This document shows positions 11,971-20,888 of a stretch of DNA of 64,000 bases, in pieces. Each line of letters starts with the position of its first letter. The stretch's first letter is position 1. Source of the stretch: an uncultured Alphaproteobacteria bacterium (lineage in GTDB: Bacteria; Pseudomonadota; Alphaproteobacteria; UBA2966); assembly GCA_958295725.1 (NCBI GenBank), contig OY282368.1:1820001-1884000 (forward strand), written 5' to 3'. A program made the translations under genes and the position numbers. Under the pieces are notes generated by a model. The model was not told the origin of the DNA. It made no database searches and saw only the letters and a list, made by a program, of their open reading frames with translations.

Positions 11971-13404
11971 TCAGGAAACGGAAGCCCCGCCCCGGTCCCG
12001 GCCGAAGTCGTCGTCGAAGCGCACGATGTCGTCCTCGCCGAGATACTCCCCGACCTGGACTTCGATCACCTCGAGCGGCGTCTCGCCGGGGTTGCCGAGA
12101 CGGTGCCTGCTCCCGCGCGGGATGTAGATCGACTGGTTCTCCGCCAGGATCAGCGCGGACTCGCCGCGCGTCACCCGCGCGGTCCCGCGCACGACCACCC
12201 AGTGCTCCGACCGGCGCCGATGCGATTGCAGCGAGAGCCGGGCCCCCGGCCTGATCGTGAGTCGTTTCACCCGGTATCCGTCCCCGGTCTCCACCGTCTC
12301 GAACGATCCCCACGGACGATAGACCTGCCGGTGGACGCGGTATTCGGGACGGGAAGACGCCTCGATGCGCGCCACGGCCTCCCGCACCCGCTGGGCCGCG
12401 TCCCAGGCCGCCACCAGCACCGCATCCGCGGTCTCGACGACGATCAGCCGGTCGATGCCCACCGTCGCCACCAGCCGGCTTTCGGCGCGCACCAGCGAGT
12501 TGGCGGTGTCCACCGCGACCACGTCGCCGGCGAGGGCGTTGCCGGCGGCGTCCACGGCGCTCGCGGCGTGGAGCGCCGGCCACGAGCCCACGTCGCTCCA
12601 GCCGGTCTCCAGCGGCGCCACGGCGGCATCGCCCGTCTTTTCCATGACCGCGCGGTCGATCGAGGCGACCGGCGCGCGGGCGAACGCCGGGCCCGGCCGG
12701 AAGAAGTCCAGGTCCGCGGCGCCCGTCTCGACCGCCTCGCGGCAAGTGAAGTAAACCCTCGGCGCGTGCTGAAAGAGTGCCTTCGCCCAGGTGCTTGCCT
12801 TGAACAGGAACATGCCGCTGTTCCAGAGGAACTCGCCCGATTCGACGTAGCCCTCCGCCGCCGCGCGGTCGGGCTTCTCGACGAACTCGGCGACGCGGCG
12901 CGCGTTTCCGTCCAGCGCCTCCCCGGGGCGGATGTATCCGTAGCCGGTCTCCGGCGCCGACGGAGGCACGCCGAACATCACCAGACTCCCCTTCTCCGCC
13001 GCGCCGAGCCCGGCGACGACCGCCTCCCGGAAGCGCCCGGGGTCCTCGACATGGCCATCGGAAGGCACGACCAGCAACGCCGGATCCTCGCCGGCGGCGA
13101 GAACGCGGAAGGCCGCGAGCGCGGCCGCAGGCGCCGTGCCGCGGGGCGCCTCCTCCAGCAGGATAGCGCTCCACGGCCGCCCGATCTCCCGGCACTGCTC
13201 GGCCGCCAGGAACCGGTGTTCCTCGTTGCAGACGATGCAGGGATCCAGCGCGCCGTCCAGCGGGGCGAGACGCAGCAACGTCTCCTGCATCATCGAGCGG
13301 CCGCCGGTCAGGGCCAGGAACTGCTTCGGGTGGAGGGCGCGGGACAGCGGCCAGAGGCGCGCACCCGACCCGCCCGCCAGCACCACCGGGAGAATCGGCG
13401 TCAT
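11971..13404 (-). CDS. manC: mannose-1-phosphate guanylyltransferase / mannose-6-phosphate isomerase
   Basis: Bifunctional enzyme of the AlgA/CpsB/XanB type. It makes GDP-mannose from mannose-1-phosphate and GTP, and its C-terminal cupin interconverts fructose-6-P and mannose-6-P. The nucleotidyltransferase signature VLAGGSGARLWPLSR is at residues 8-22 and the sugar-binding FVEKP follows later. The type II isomerase domain occupies roughly residues 345-460 (RPWGSF; LSLQSHRRRSEHW metal-binding histidines; IYIPRGSRHRL). The ATG at 13404 matches the family N-terminus; a TTG at 13434 is the alternative and would overlap the upstream gene. It is the last gene of the mannosyltransferase operon and probably supplies its activated sugar. 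Confidence 0.94.
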   Translation of the reverse strand: MTPILPVVLAGGSGARLWPLSRALHPKQFLALTGGRSMMQETLLRLAPLDGALDPCIVCNEEHRFLAAEQCREIGRPWSAILLEEAPRGTAPAAALAAFRVLAAGEDPALLVVPSDGHVEDPGRFREAVVAGLGAAEKGSLVMFGVPPSAPETGYGYIRPGEALDGNARRVAEFVEKPDRAAAEGYVESGEFLWNSGMFLFKASTWAKALFQHAPRVYFTCREAVETGAADLDFFRPGPAFARAPVASIDRAVMEKTGDAAVAPLETGWSDVGSWPALHAASAVDAAGNALAGDVVAVDTANSLVRAESRLVATVGIDRLIVVETADAVLVAAWDAAQRVREAVARIEASSRPEYRVHRQVYRPWGSFETVETGDGYRVKRLTIRPGARLSLQSHRRRSEHWVVVRGTARVTRGESALILAENQSIYIPRGSRHRLGNPGETPLEVIEVQVGEYLGEDDIVRFDDDFGRDRGGASVS

Positions 13405-13420
13405 CGGGACCCGCGCGCCA

Positions 13421-15157
13421 TCATTCCGGGGCAACGAAGCGGATCCCGAAATCGGGCGGCGGCGGCGGCGCGTCGGGGTAGAGCCGGGGCATGATCCGGT
13501 CGGCCGACCTTTCGGTCACGGTCGGCGTGAATTCGCGCCAGCGACGGACGGAAGCGTCGTTCTCCAGGCGACGCAGGACGCGGATGTCTCCGAAGGTCCG
13601 TTCCTCCGCGTAGCCGGGGGCGGAAAGGCCCGGATCCGCGGACAGGATGTGACTGACCGAGGCCAGGACCGTCGGCATGTCCGCGCCGACGAGGGTGGCG
13701 CCGGTCGTCGCGTCGTAAAGCGGTATCTCGCGATGCAGGTAGTAATAGCCGGGAAGGGCGTGGTAGTGGCGGTCGATGTGCCACACGGCGAGAACGCCGG
13801 GCGCCTCGGCGAGGTAGCGATAGGCGGCGAAGAGGGGATCCCGGTCGCGGACGAACCTGACGGGGGTCTCCTCCGGCGCGAAGATCAGCCTGTAGGCGTC
13901 GTCCTGGCGAGGCAGGGCGTTCAGGAGTCCGGCCACGGAAACCACGGCGAACATGGCGCCGGCCACGCCGAAAACCCGTATCCGCCGACGGGCGGCGAGC
14001 CGCGCCGCCACGTCGGCGCCGATCAGCAGCCACAACGGAACGACGACGAAAACGAAGCGGTATTCCTTGTGCGCTTCCGCGGAATGGACGATCAGCGCCA
14101 GGACGACGAGCCCGAGAAGAAGCCCGTAACGGCGCGGGTCGCGCAGCGACAGCGCCAGGCAGAGCGCGCTCAGCCCCGCCGTGGCGAGCAAGAACCACCA
14201 CAGGTATTGCCAGGCCGGGCTCGAACCGGCGCGCGCCCCCTCCAGCGCCAGATTGAACCGCAGGTTGGCGAGATAGGAGTGGAACGGTTCGGCATCCCAC
14301 GTCACCGCGTCGAACAGGCCGACCGCGAGGAAGAAAAGGGCCGCGGCGAACGCGAGTTGCGCTCGCGCGCCCCGCCACCGCGCGCCACCCGGCCCGGAGG
14401 GCCCACCGACGCGCAGGAAAAGCAGGCCGAACAACGCCAGCGCCAGCGGGGCGTACTGCATCCGCACCGCCGCGGCCAGCACCGCCAGGAGGGCCGCCGG
14501 CCAGACGACCCCCGGCCGGGCCGGATCCGGACGCACGCACAGCGCCAGCAACGCCATCAGCAAGCCGGTGGCCACGAACTCGGTCATCGGCTTGTGGGCG
14601 AAGCCGACCAGCTCGTACCAGAAGGCCCCGGCCACGAGCGCCACCCGGGCCGCGCTTTCGTCGAAGTGTCGGCGGGCGAAGAAGTACATCCCGGCCGGAA
14701 CCGTCAGGGAAAGGGCGCAGAAGACCACCTTGACGCCGCCGACGTACCAGACGGGCCGGTCGAGGCCCACGGCATCGAACAGCGCCAGGATCCCGGCGAT
14801 CAGGCCGGGCACCAGCCATGAACGCGCGCCGTAGAAGTGCTCCCAGTGGACGATGCCGTTGCCGAAAACCAGACGGTGCGCCTGTTCCAGGTACTGCATG
14901 ATCTCGTCCGGATGCAGTGCGAAGTCGCCGGACAAGGCGACGAACGCGCGCGCCGCGAAGGCCAGCGCGAGCACGGACCACAGGTGTTTCCACACCGGGC
15001 CCTCGGGCTCGCGCGGGCGCGGCGGGGACGCCGGCGCGGCGTCGAGGGTCGCGCGCGGACGCGCCGTCCCGTCCCTCGCCGGCCGGGACCGCTCCGCGCG
15101 GCGCGCCTTCCGCGCACCCTTCCGCCGCTTCGCCATCGCCTGTCCCCGAGCCCTCAT
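13421..15157 (-). CDS. GT22-type (ALG9/PIG-B-like) lipid-linked mannosyltransferase
   Basis: Integral membrane glycosyltransferase of the GT-C fold. A cytosolic basic N-terminus (about 50 residues of Arg/Lys/Pro) leads into roughly ten hydrophobic segments. The first luminal/periplasmic loop has HPDEIMQYLEQAHRLVFG (HPDE at 82-85), followed by WEHFYGARSWLVPGLI. This matches the signature of GT22 enzymes, which use polyprenyl-phosphate-mannose donors. The soluble C-terminal 150 residues contain no domain I can name. The start at 15157 forms an ATGA overlap with the stop of the upstream gene; an internal ATG at 15136 is the alternative. The acceptor is unknown; the context suggests cell-surface glycan or glycoprotein assembly. 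Confidence 0.8.
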   Translation of the reverse strand: MRARGQAMAKRRKGARKARRAERSRPARDGTARPRATLDAAPASPPRPREPEGPVWKHLWSVLALAFAARAFVALSGDFALHPDEIMQYLEQAHRLVFGNGIVHWEHFYGARSWLVPGLIAGILALFDAVGLDRPVWYVGGVKVVFCALSLTVPAGMYFFARRHFDESAARVALVAGAFWYELVGFAHKPMTEFVATGLLMALLALCVRPDPARPGVVWPAALLAVLAAAVRMQYAPLALALFGLLFLRVGGPSGPGGARWRGARAQLAFAAALFFLAVGLFDAVTWDAEPFHSYLANLRFNLALEGARAGSSPAWQYLWWFLLATAGLSALCLALSLRDPRRYGLLLGLVVLALIVHSAEAHKEYRFVFVVVPLWLLIGADVAARLAARRRIRVFGVAGAMFAVVSVAGLLNALPRQDDAYRLIFAPEETPVRFVRDRDPLFAAYRYLAEAPGVLAVWHIDRHYHALPGYYYLHREIPLYDATTGATLVGADMPTVLASVSHILSADPGLSAPGYAEERTFGDIRVLRRLENDASVRRWREFTPTVTERSADRIMPRLYPDAPPPPPDFGIRFVAPE

Positions 15158-17250
15158 CGTCCGCCGGAGGAATCCAGCCTCTCGAGCGCCTGACGAGCAT
15201 GATTGTCCGCGCCGCGGTCGATCGACAGGGATTCCCGGAACAGCATCCTCGCCTTGCCGGTATCGCCACGGCGCAACGCGACCTGCCCCTCGATGAAACG
15301 CTCCGTCGCCCGATTCTCCTTGCCGCGGTCGTCCCCGGCCATCTCCAGGGCCCGCCGCAAGTAGGTTTCCGCCAACCGCAGCGATCGGTCGCCCGGCTGG
15401 GTCGCGAGCGCCTTGGACATGCCCATGAGCGACCAGTAATTGCCTTCCGCCAACGACACGACGTCCGCGACGTAGCTGTTCATCGAAGACCGTTCGTCGG
15501 CCTGCGCCAGACCCAAGTATTCGCCGTAAGCCCTCAGCATCTCGTTGCGATGGATGGCGCTCGGCGGGTCCCTCGGCGTCGGCATCGCGATCAGCTTCCC
15601 GAAGTACGCCTTGGCCTTGTCGTTGGCCCTGATCTCGATCCGCCCCGGTCCGGCGCCCTCGTGGACCCGCACGAAAAAGCCCAGATGCGCCAGACCCGCC
15701 CCCGAGAAGGCCGGACCGTACCAGAGGGAATACACCGGTAGATCCGTATTCCGGAGAAACTCGGCCCAACCGGCGGTCTTGCGTCCGGTGGGCCACAACG
15801 GACGCACGACACGATCGGCGATGTAGACGCCGTGATACTCCAGCAAACGCAAGTTCGGGCGCAGCCCCTTCACCCAGTGAAGATAGGACATCGGACCGAC
15901 GAACGGGTCCGAATAGAGGACGAAGACGCCGTCCTCCTCGGCGATGTCGAGCAACGCCCGCGCCTGCTCCTCGGCGAAGCGGTCGTGGGGCCGGTAGTTG
16001 ACCCCGACGTTCCAGGCGCAGAGGCCCGCCACCAGGAACGTGCCCGCCGCGTGAACAACGGGAAGCAGCGGCTCGCGGCGCACGCGCGCCCATCGGACCA
16101 GCGCGTGCGCGCCATGGCCCAGCCACAGCGCGAGGATGCCGTAGGCGACCAGCGGATAGGGGCGGAAGGTGGAAATCCGGAGGGGTTCGTAGTTGAAGCC
16201 GAGCAGGGCGATGAGGAGGAAGCTGCTGGCCACGAACGCCAACGCCTCGCACGAGAACCCGAGACGCCAGCCGCCCCGGAAGGACGCGAACGCGCCCCAC
16301 AGCGCGACGAGCGTGCCGACAACGCCGAACTGCGACAGCGCCTGCATCGCGAAGTGTCCGGCGAAGAACAGCTTGTCGGCAAGGCCGGCATTGGGGTTCT
16401 GGTCGATGTGAGAGTAGATGCTGCGGTCGACGAAGGAGAGGAACTCGCCCCAGGACCCGATCGGCCCCAGGAAGTTGACCGGCGCCGGCTGGTGGGAACG
16501 CCACGCCATCCAGCCGTACAGGGCGGCCGCGGCCAGCGCGGCGATGGGAACCAGGTAGACGACCCGACGTCCGAAGTCCCTTCCCGCGCCCGCGGCGTAG
16601 GCGAAGAACAGGGGACTCGCCAGGATCAGCAACGGGTAGTGATTGGCGAGGCCGAAGCCGTAGACCGCCGCCGCCGCGATCCACAGGCGCGCGCTCCGCG
16701 CCGCCGCCGCCTCCTGCGCGAGGGCCAGGGTCAGAAACACCGCGGCGGTATTGGTGGTGTAGACGTCGGCGATGATCGCCTGCGACCAGAAGTCCTCGGA
16801 GACCGCCAGCGCGGCACCGGCCAGCCAGGCGGCGGGTCGGTTGCCGGTGCGGCGCAGCACGAGCCAGGCGACGCTGACGCAGGTGAGTGCACCCATCAGG
16901 CCGCTCAACGCATGGACCCGCCAGGCGACCTCGCCGAGAGGAACCAGCGAGGCGAGCCAGCCGAGCAAGACGTACAGGGGATACCCCGGCGGGTGCGCGA
17001 CGCCGGCGAACGTCGCGGTGGTGACGAAGAGGCCGTCGTCCTCCAGCATCACGGTGCGCGGCGCCGAGACGGCGTAGAGCGCGAACGCGCCGACGAAGAG
17101 CAACGCGACGCCGAAGGCGTCCGCCCGCGGCTCGAGCGGATGCAGGTCGGGAAGCGTCGCGCGAAGCAGCGGTTCCCGCCGCCGCGGCGGCGGAGGCGGC
17201 GGAGACCGCCTCGCTGGCCCGCCGGCCGATCGTCGCCTCTTGCGACTCAT
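15154..17250 (-). CDS. DUF2723 / TMEM260-like GT-C membrane glycosyltransferase with TPR tail
   Basis: 698-residue membrane protein. After a basic, Pro-rich cytosolic start, the first exported loop carries an acidic motif (EDD at residues 70-72) and AHPPGYPLY (85-93). That combination is diagnostic of DUF2723, the family of eukaryotic TMEM260, a protein O-mannosyltransferase. About ten transmembrane segments follow, then a soluble C-terminal domain whose last 100 residues form TPR-like helices (AETYLRRALEMAG; ARMLFRESLSID). The chosen start (MSRKRRR, 17250) resembles the starts of the two neighbouring TPR proteins; the open frame continues upstream to 17346 but would overlap the previous gene. 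Its stop overlaps the next start (ATGA), so translation is coupled to the GT22 gene. Confidence 0.82.
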   Translation of the reverse strand: MSRKRRRSAGGPARRSPPPPPPRRREPLLRATLPDLHPLEPRADAFGVALLFVGAFALYAVSAPRTVMLEDDGLFVTTATFAGVAHPPGYPLYVLLGWLASLVPLGEVAWRVHALSGLMGALTCVSVAWLVLRRTGNRPAAWLAGAALAVSEDFWSQAIIADVYTTNTAAVFLTLALAQEAAAARSARLWIAAAAVYGFGLANHYPLLILASPLFFAYAAGAGRDFGRRVVYLVPIAALAAAALYGWMAWRSHQPAPVNFLGPIGSWGEFLSFVDRSIYSHIDQNPNAGLADKLFFAGHFAMQALSQFGVVGTLVALWGAFASFRGGWRLGFSCEALAFVASSFLLIALLGFNYEPLRISTFRPYPLVAYGILALWLGHGAHALVRWARVRREPLLPVVHAAGTFLVAGLCAWNVGVNYRPHDRFAEEQARALLDIAEEDGVFVLYSDPFVGPMSYLHWVKGLRPNLRLLEYHGVYIADRVVRPLWPTGRKTAGWAEFLRNTDLPVYSLWYGPAFSGAGLAHLGFFVRVHEGAGPGRIEIRANDKAKAYFGKLIAMPTPRDPPSAIHRNEMLRAYGEYLGLAQADERSSMNSYVADVVSLAEGNYWSLMGMSKALATQPGDRSLRLAETYLRRALEMAGDDRGKENRATERFIEGQVALRRGDTGKARMLFRESLSIDRGADNHARQALERLDSSGGR

Positions 17251-17284
17251 CGTGAAGCCGTTCTCCGCCGTCGTCCGCGCCGGA

Positions 17285-19078
17285 TCATCGCGCGCGCCGC
17301 CCCAGAATCGCCAACACCTCGTCGCGGTTGGTGCGTATGTCGTCACGCGCCGGGTCCAGAGCCAGGGCCCGCTCCAGCGCCTTCAGCGCCTCGGCGGGCC
17401 TTCCCAGGAAATACAGCGCGGTGCCCACGCCGTGGTGGGCGCTCGGATTACGGGGATTGACCTCGACGAGGCGGCGATAGAGATCGAGCGCTTCGCCGTA
17501 GCGCTTCCGGCTGACCGCCAGCGAGGCCATGTTCTGCAAAGCGTATACCGACTTCGGATCGAGCTCCAGGGCATGGCGGAGCCGTTCTTCCGCCTCCTCG
17601 AGCCGGTCCAGCATGACCAGCGCGGCCCCCACGTTCGAATGGTCGCGGTCGTCGTCCGGGGCCTGCTCCGCGGCGACGCGAAAGACGGCCAACGCTTCGT
17701 CCCAGCGGCCCTCCGCGGTCAGTGCCTCGCCCAGATTGCGGTGGGCGAACCGCGCCGTGGGGTTGTGCGCGACGACGTGGGTGAACAGCGTCACCCCGTC
17801 GCGGTAGACCCCGGCGTGCCGCCAGGTCAGCGCCGCCAGGACGGCCAGCGCCGCCGCCGCCGCGCCCCCGGCGCACCGCCGCCACACCTCCGCCGGCAAG
17901 CGGCCCACGCCGCGCACCGCCGCGCCCACCAACACCGCCATCAAACCCATCCCCGCCAGATACTGATGCCGGTCGGCCACGAACGAGAACTGCATGTAGC
18001 CGTAGTCCACAAACCCCAGAACCGGCGACAGCGTGACCGCGAAGAACAAGACCCCCGACAGCGGACCCCGGCCCACGCGACCCCGCGAGAACCACAACAC
18101 CGCCGCCACCGCCACCGTCGCCACGACGTAGCCCCACGCCACCGGGTCCACGGCCCCCGTCTCCCAGTGCGGATAGATCACCGCCAGCCCGCCCGGCCAC
18201 AGCAACTTGCCGGCGTAGAACCACAGCGCGCGCGCCGCGATCTGCAACCGATCCACCGCCGTGTAGCCGAGGGACAGAGGCTCCCGGGCGTCGTAGAACG
18301 ACACGTCCGCCGCCGCGATCGCCGCCCCCACGACGAAGAAGGGCGCCGCCCGCGACAGGTCGCCACCCGTCACCCGGCCCCGCTCCCACCACAACGCGAT
18401 CAGAAACGCCGCCGGCAGCGTCACCACGATGGACTTGCACAGCATCCCGGCCACGAACAGCGCCAGCGCCAGGACGTAATGCCGCCCTCCCCGCCCCCCT
18501 CGCGGCTCGTCCACGAAGCGGAGCCAGGCCAGGAAGGCGGCGAGGTAGCACAGGCCCGAGAGCAGGTCCTTGCGCTCGATGATCCAGGCCACGGACTCCA
18601 CGTGCAGGGGGTGGACGGCGAACACCGCGGCGACGAGCCACGCGCCGGGAACGGCCAGCCGTTCGGCCAGACGCCGGACGAGCAGGGTGTTGGCCGCGTG
18701 CAGGAGGACGTTGACGGCGTGATAGCCGGCCGGGGCGAAGCCCCACAGCTTGTGCTCCAGCCAGAAGCTCGTATAGACCAGCGGCCAGTAATGCCCTTCG
18801 TCCTCGATCTCCGAGGGCGAGAACCAGATGCGCCACAGACCGTCCCAGTCCCGCACCGCGAGCGCCCGGGCGAAGACCCGGTCGTCCCAGACGAACCCGG
18901 CGAGCAAGGCGGGGAGATAGCAACCGACCGCCAGCACGGCGAGGGCCAGAGCGGCCAGCGTCCCGCGCCGCGCGAACCGGGACCCAGGAGCGGAAGGGAG
19001 GGAATCGGAGGCGGCCCGCTTCGCCGCCTCTCGCCCGGCGGGCGGCCCTCGTCGGCGCGCTCGCTTCCGGCGGCTCAT
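17285..19078 (-). CDS. TMTC-like GT-C glycosyltransferase with TPR domain, paralog 1
   Basis: 597 residues resembling the eukaryotic TMTC O-mannosyltransferases. A basic cytosolic start is followed by a hydrophobic helix and a first exported loop with GFVWDD (Asp65-Asp66, the expected catalytic acidic pair), then YWPL (97-100), GYHAVNVLLHA (118-128), HPLHVESVAWIIERKDLLS (156-174) and, further on, FVADRHQYLAGMGL, all in the TMTC order. About ten membrane segments end near residue 430; the rest is four or so TPR units (ARFAHRNLGEAL; DHSNVGAALVML; ALQNMASLAV; AHHGVGTALYFLGRP). Residues 1 to about 430 are nearly identical to paralog 2, while the TPR half differs. The start was chosen by alignment with paralog 2; an ATG nine bases upstream also exists. 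Confidence 0.82.
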   Translation of the reverse strand: MSRRKRARRRGPPAGREAAKRAASDSLPSAPGSRFARRGTLAALALAVLAVGCYLPALLAGFVWDDRVFARALAVRDWDGLWRIWFSPSEIEDEGHYWPLVYTSFWLEHKLWGFAPAGYHAVNVLLHAANTLLVRRLAERLAVPGAWLVAAVFAVHPLHVESVAWIIERKDLLSGLCYLAAFLAWLRFVDEPRGGRGGRHYVLALALFVAGMLCKSIVVTLPAAFLIALWWERGRVTGGDLSRAAPFFVVGAAIAAADVSFYDAREPLSLGYTAVDRLQIAARALWFYAGKLLWPGGLAVIYPHWETGAVDPVAWGYVVATVAVAAVLWFSRGRVGRGPLSGVLFFAVTLSPVLGFVDYGYMQFSFVADRHQYLAGMGLMAVLVGAAVRGVGRLPAEVWRRCAGGAAAAALAVLAALTWRHAGVYRDGVTLFTHVVAHNPTARFAHRNLGEALTAEGRWDEALAVFRVAAEQAPDDDRDHSNVGAALVMLDRLEEAEERLRHALELDPKSVYALQNMASLAVSRKRYGEALDLYRRLVEVNPRNPSAHHGVGTALYFLGRPAEALKALERALALDPARDDIRTNRDEVLAILGRRAR

Positions 19079-20888
19079 CGCCGTCACCCTCTCAACGATC
19101 CCCTGCCCGCCGCAAGCGCGACAGCGCGGAGTCGCGCATGGTCCGCACCGACTTCAGTCTCGGCGCCAGCGCCAGCGCCCGGTCGAGGCTTCGGAGGGCC
19201 TCCTCGTACCGCCCGAGGCCGAACAGCGCGTGGCCCATGCCAGCGTGCGGGAGGGCGTTCCCGGGGTCGGCTTCCATCGCGGCGCGATAGTAGCCGAGCG
19301 CTTCGTCCAGTCGCTCCTGCTTTCTCAAGGATTCCGCCAGATTCTGGAGAACGACCGGATGGCGCGGGTCGAGCGCCAGAGCGGTGCGGAGCCGTTCTTC
19401 CGCCTCCTCGAGCCGGCCCATCCGTATGAGCGCGACACCAGCGTTGGCATGGGCCTTCACATCGTCCGGCTCCTGCTCCGCGGCGGCGCGGGATGCGGCC
19501 AGCGCTTCCTCCGGGCGTCCCCTGTCGAGCAGGGCCTTGCCGAGATTCTGTTGCGCGCCGCGCGCCGTGGGGTTGTGCGCGACGACATGGGTGAACAGCG
19601 TCACCCCGTCGCGGTAGACCCCGGCGTGCCGCCAGGTCAGCGCCGCCAGGACGGCCAGCACCACCGCCGCCGCGCCCCCGGCGCACCGCCGCCACACCTC
19701 CGCCGGCAAGCGGCCCACGCCGCGCACCGCCGCGCCCACCAACACCGCCATCAAACCCATCCCCGCCAGATACTGATGCCGGTCGGCCACGAACGAGAAC
19801 TGCATGTAGCCGTAGTCCACAAACCCCAGAACCGGCGACAGCGTGACCGCGAAGAACAAGACCCCCGACAGCGGACCCCGGCCCACGCGACCCCGCGAGA
19901 ACCACAACACCGCCGCCACCGCCACCGTCGCCACGACGTAGCCCCACGCCACCGGGTCCACGGCGCTCACCTCCCAGTGCGGATAGATCACCGCCAGCCC
20001 ACCCGGCCACAGCAACTTGCCGGCGTAGAACCACAGCGCGCGCGCCGCGATCTGCAACCGATCCACCGCCGTGTAGCCGAGGGACAGAGGCTCCCGGGCG
20101 TCGTAGAACGACACGTCCGCCGCCGCGATCGCCGCCCCCACGACGAAGAAGGGCGCCACCCGCGACAGGTCGCCACCCGTCACCCGGCCCCGCTCCCACC
20201 ACAACGCGATCAGAAACGCCGCCGGCAGCGTCACCACGATGGACTTGCACAGCATCCCGGCCACGAACAGCGCCAGCGCCAGGACGTAATGCCGCCCTCC
20301 CCGCCCCCCTCGCGGCTCGTCCACGAAGCGGAGCCAGGCCAGGAAGGCGGCGAGGTAGCACAGGCCCGAAAGCAGGTCCTTGCGCTCGATGATCCAGGCC
20401 ACGGACTCCACGTGCAGGGGGTGGACGGCGAACACCGCGGCGACGAGCCACGCGCCGGGAACGGCCAGCCGTTCGGCCAGACGCCGGACGAGCAGGGTGT
20501 TGGCCGCGTGCAGGAGGACGTTGACGGCGTGATAGCCGGCCGGGGCGAAGCCCCACAGCTTGTGCTCCAGCCAGAAGCTCGTATAGACCAGCGGCCAGTA
20601 ATGCCCTTCGTCCTCGATCTCCGAGGGCGAGAACCAGATCCGCCACAGACCGTCCCAGTCCCGCACCGCCGCGGCGTCGGTGAACACTTCGTCGTCCCAG
20701 ACGAACCCGGCGAGCAAAGCAGGGAGATAGCAGCCGACCGCCAGCGCGGCGAGGGCCAGAGCGGCCAGCGTCCCGCGCCGCGCGAACCGGGACCCGGGAG
20801 CGGAAGGGAGGGAATCGGAGGCGGCCCGCTTCGCCGCCTCTCGCCTAGCGGGCGGCCTCCGCCGGCGCGCTCGCTTCCGACGGCTCAT
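17753..20888. repeat. 1.3-kb tandem duplication (1810-bp period)
   Basis: The DNA from about 17753 to 19078 repeats at about 19563 to 20888 with an exact 1810-bp offset at both ends and no visible indels. Only scattered substitutions separate the copies. The near-identity stops abruptly at the boundary between the membrane half and the TPR half of the two paralogous genes. Confidence 0.9.
19092..20888 (-). CDS. TMTC-like GT-C glycosyltransferase with TPR domain, paralog 2
   Basis: 598-residue paralog of the next gene, same architecture: basic start, exported loop with GFVWDDEVFTDAAAVRD, YWPL, GYHAVNVLLHA, HPLHVESVAW, ERKDLLS and ADRHQYLAG motifs, about ten membrane helices, then TPR units (ARGAQQNLGKALLDRGRP; AHANAGVALIRMGR; VLQNLAESLRKQ; PHAGMGHALFGLGRY). 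It starts in an ATGA overlap with the stop of the acyl-CoA synthetase alpha gene, so it is translationally coupled to it, and it ends 13 bp before paralog 1. Likely role: transfer of a sugar, by family analogy mannose, from a polyprenyl-phosphate donor to an exported acceptor, with the TPR part contacting the acceptor. The substrate is not established for bacterial members. Confidence 0.82.
   Translation of the reverse strand: MSRRKRARRRRPPARREAAKRAASDSLPSAPGSRFARRGTLAALALAALAVGCYLPALLAGFVWDDEVFTDAAAVRDWDGLWRIWFSPSEIEDEGHYWPLVYTSFWLEHKLWGFAPAGYHAVNVLLHAANTLLVRRLAERLAVPGAWLVAAVFAVHPLHVESVAWIIERKDLLSGLCYLAAFLAWLRFVDEPRGGRGGRHYVLALALFVAGMLCKSIVVTLPAAFLIALWWERGRVTGGDLSRVAPFFVVGAAIAAADVSFYDAREPLSLGYTAVDRLQIAARALWFYAGKLLWPGGLAVIYPHWEVSAVDPVAWGYVVATVAVAAVLWFSRGRVGRGPLSGVLFFAVTLSPVLGFVDYGYMQFSFVADRHQYLAGMGLMAVLVGAAVRGVGRLPAEVWRRCAGGAAAVVLAVLAALTWRHAGVYRDGVTLFTHVVAHNPTARGAQQNLGKALLDRGRPEEALAASRAAAEQEPDDVKAHANAGVALIRMGRLEEAEERLRTALALDPRHPVVLQNLAESLRKQERLDEALGYYRAAMEADPGNALPHAGMGHALFGLGRYEEALRSLDRALALAPRLKSVRTMRDSALSRLRRAGDR

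Noticed and set aside
13404-13434. TTG start for manC at 13434
   Set aside because: It overlaps the previous gene and adds residues not seen in the family; the ATG at 13404 gives the typical start.
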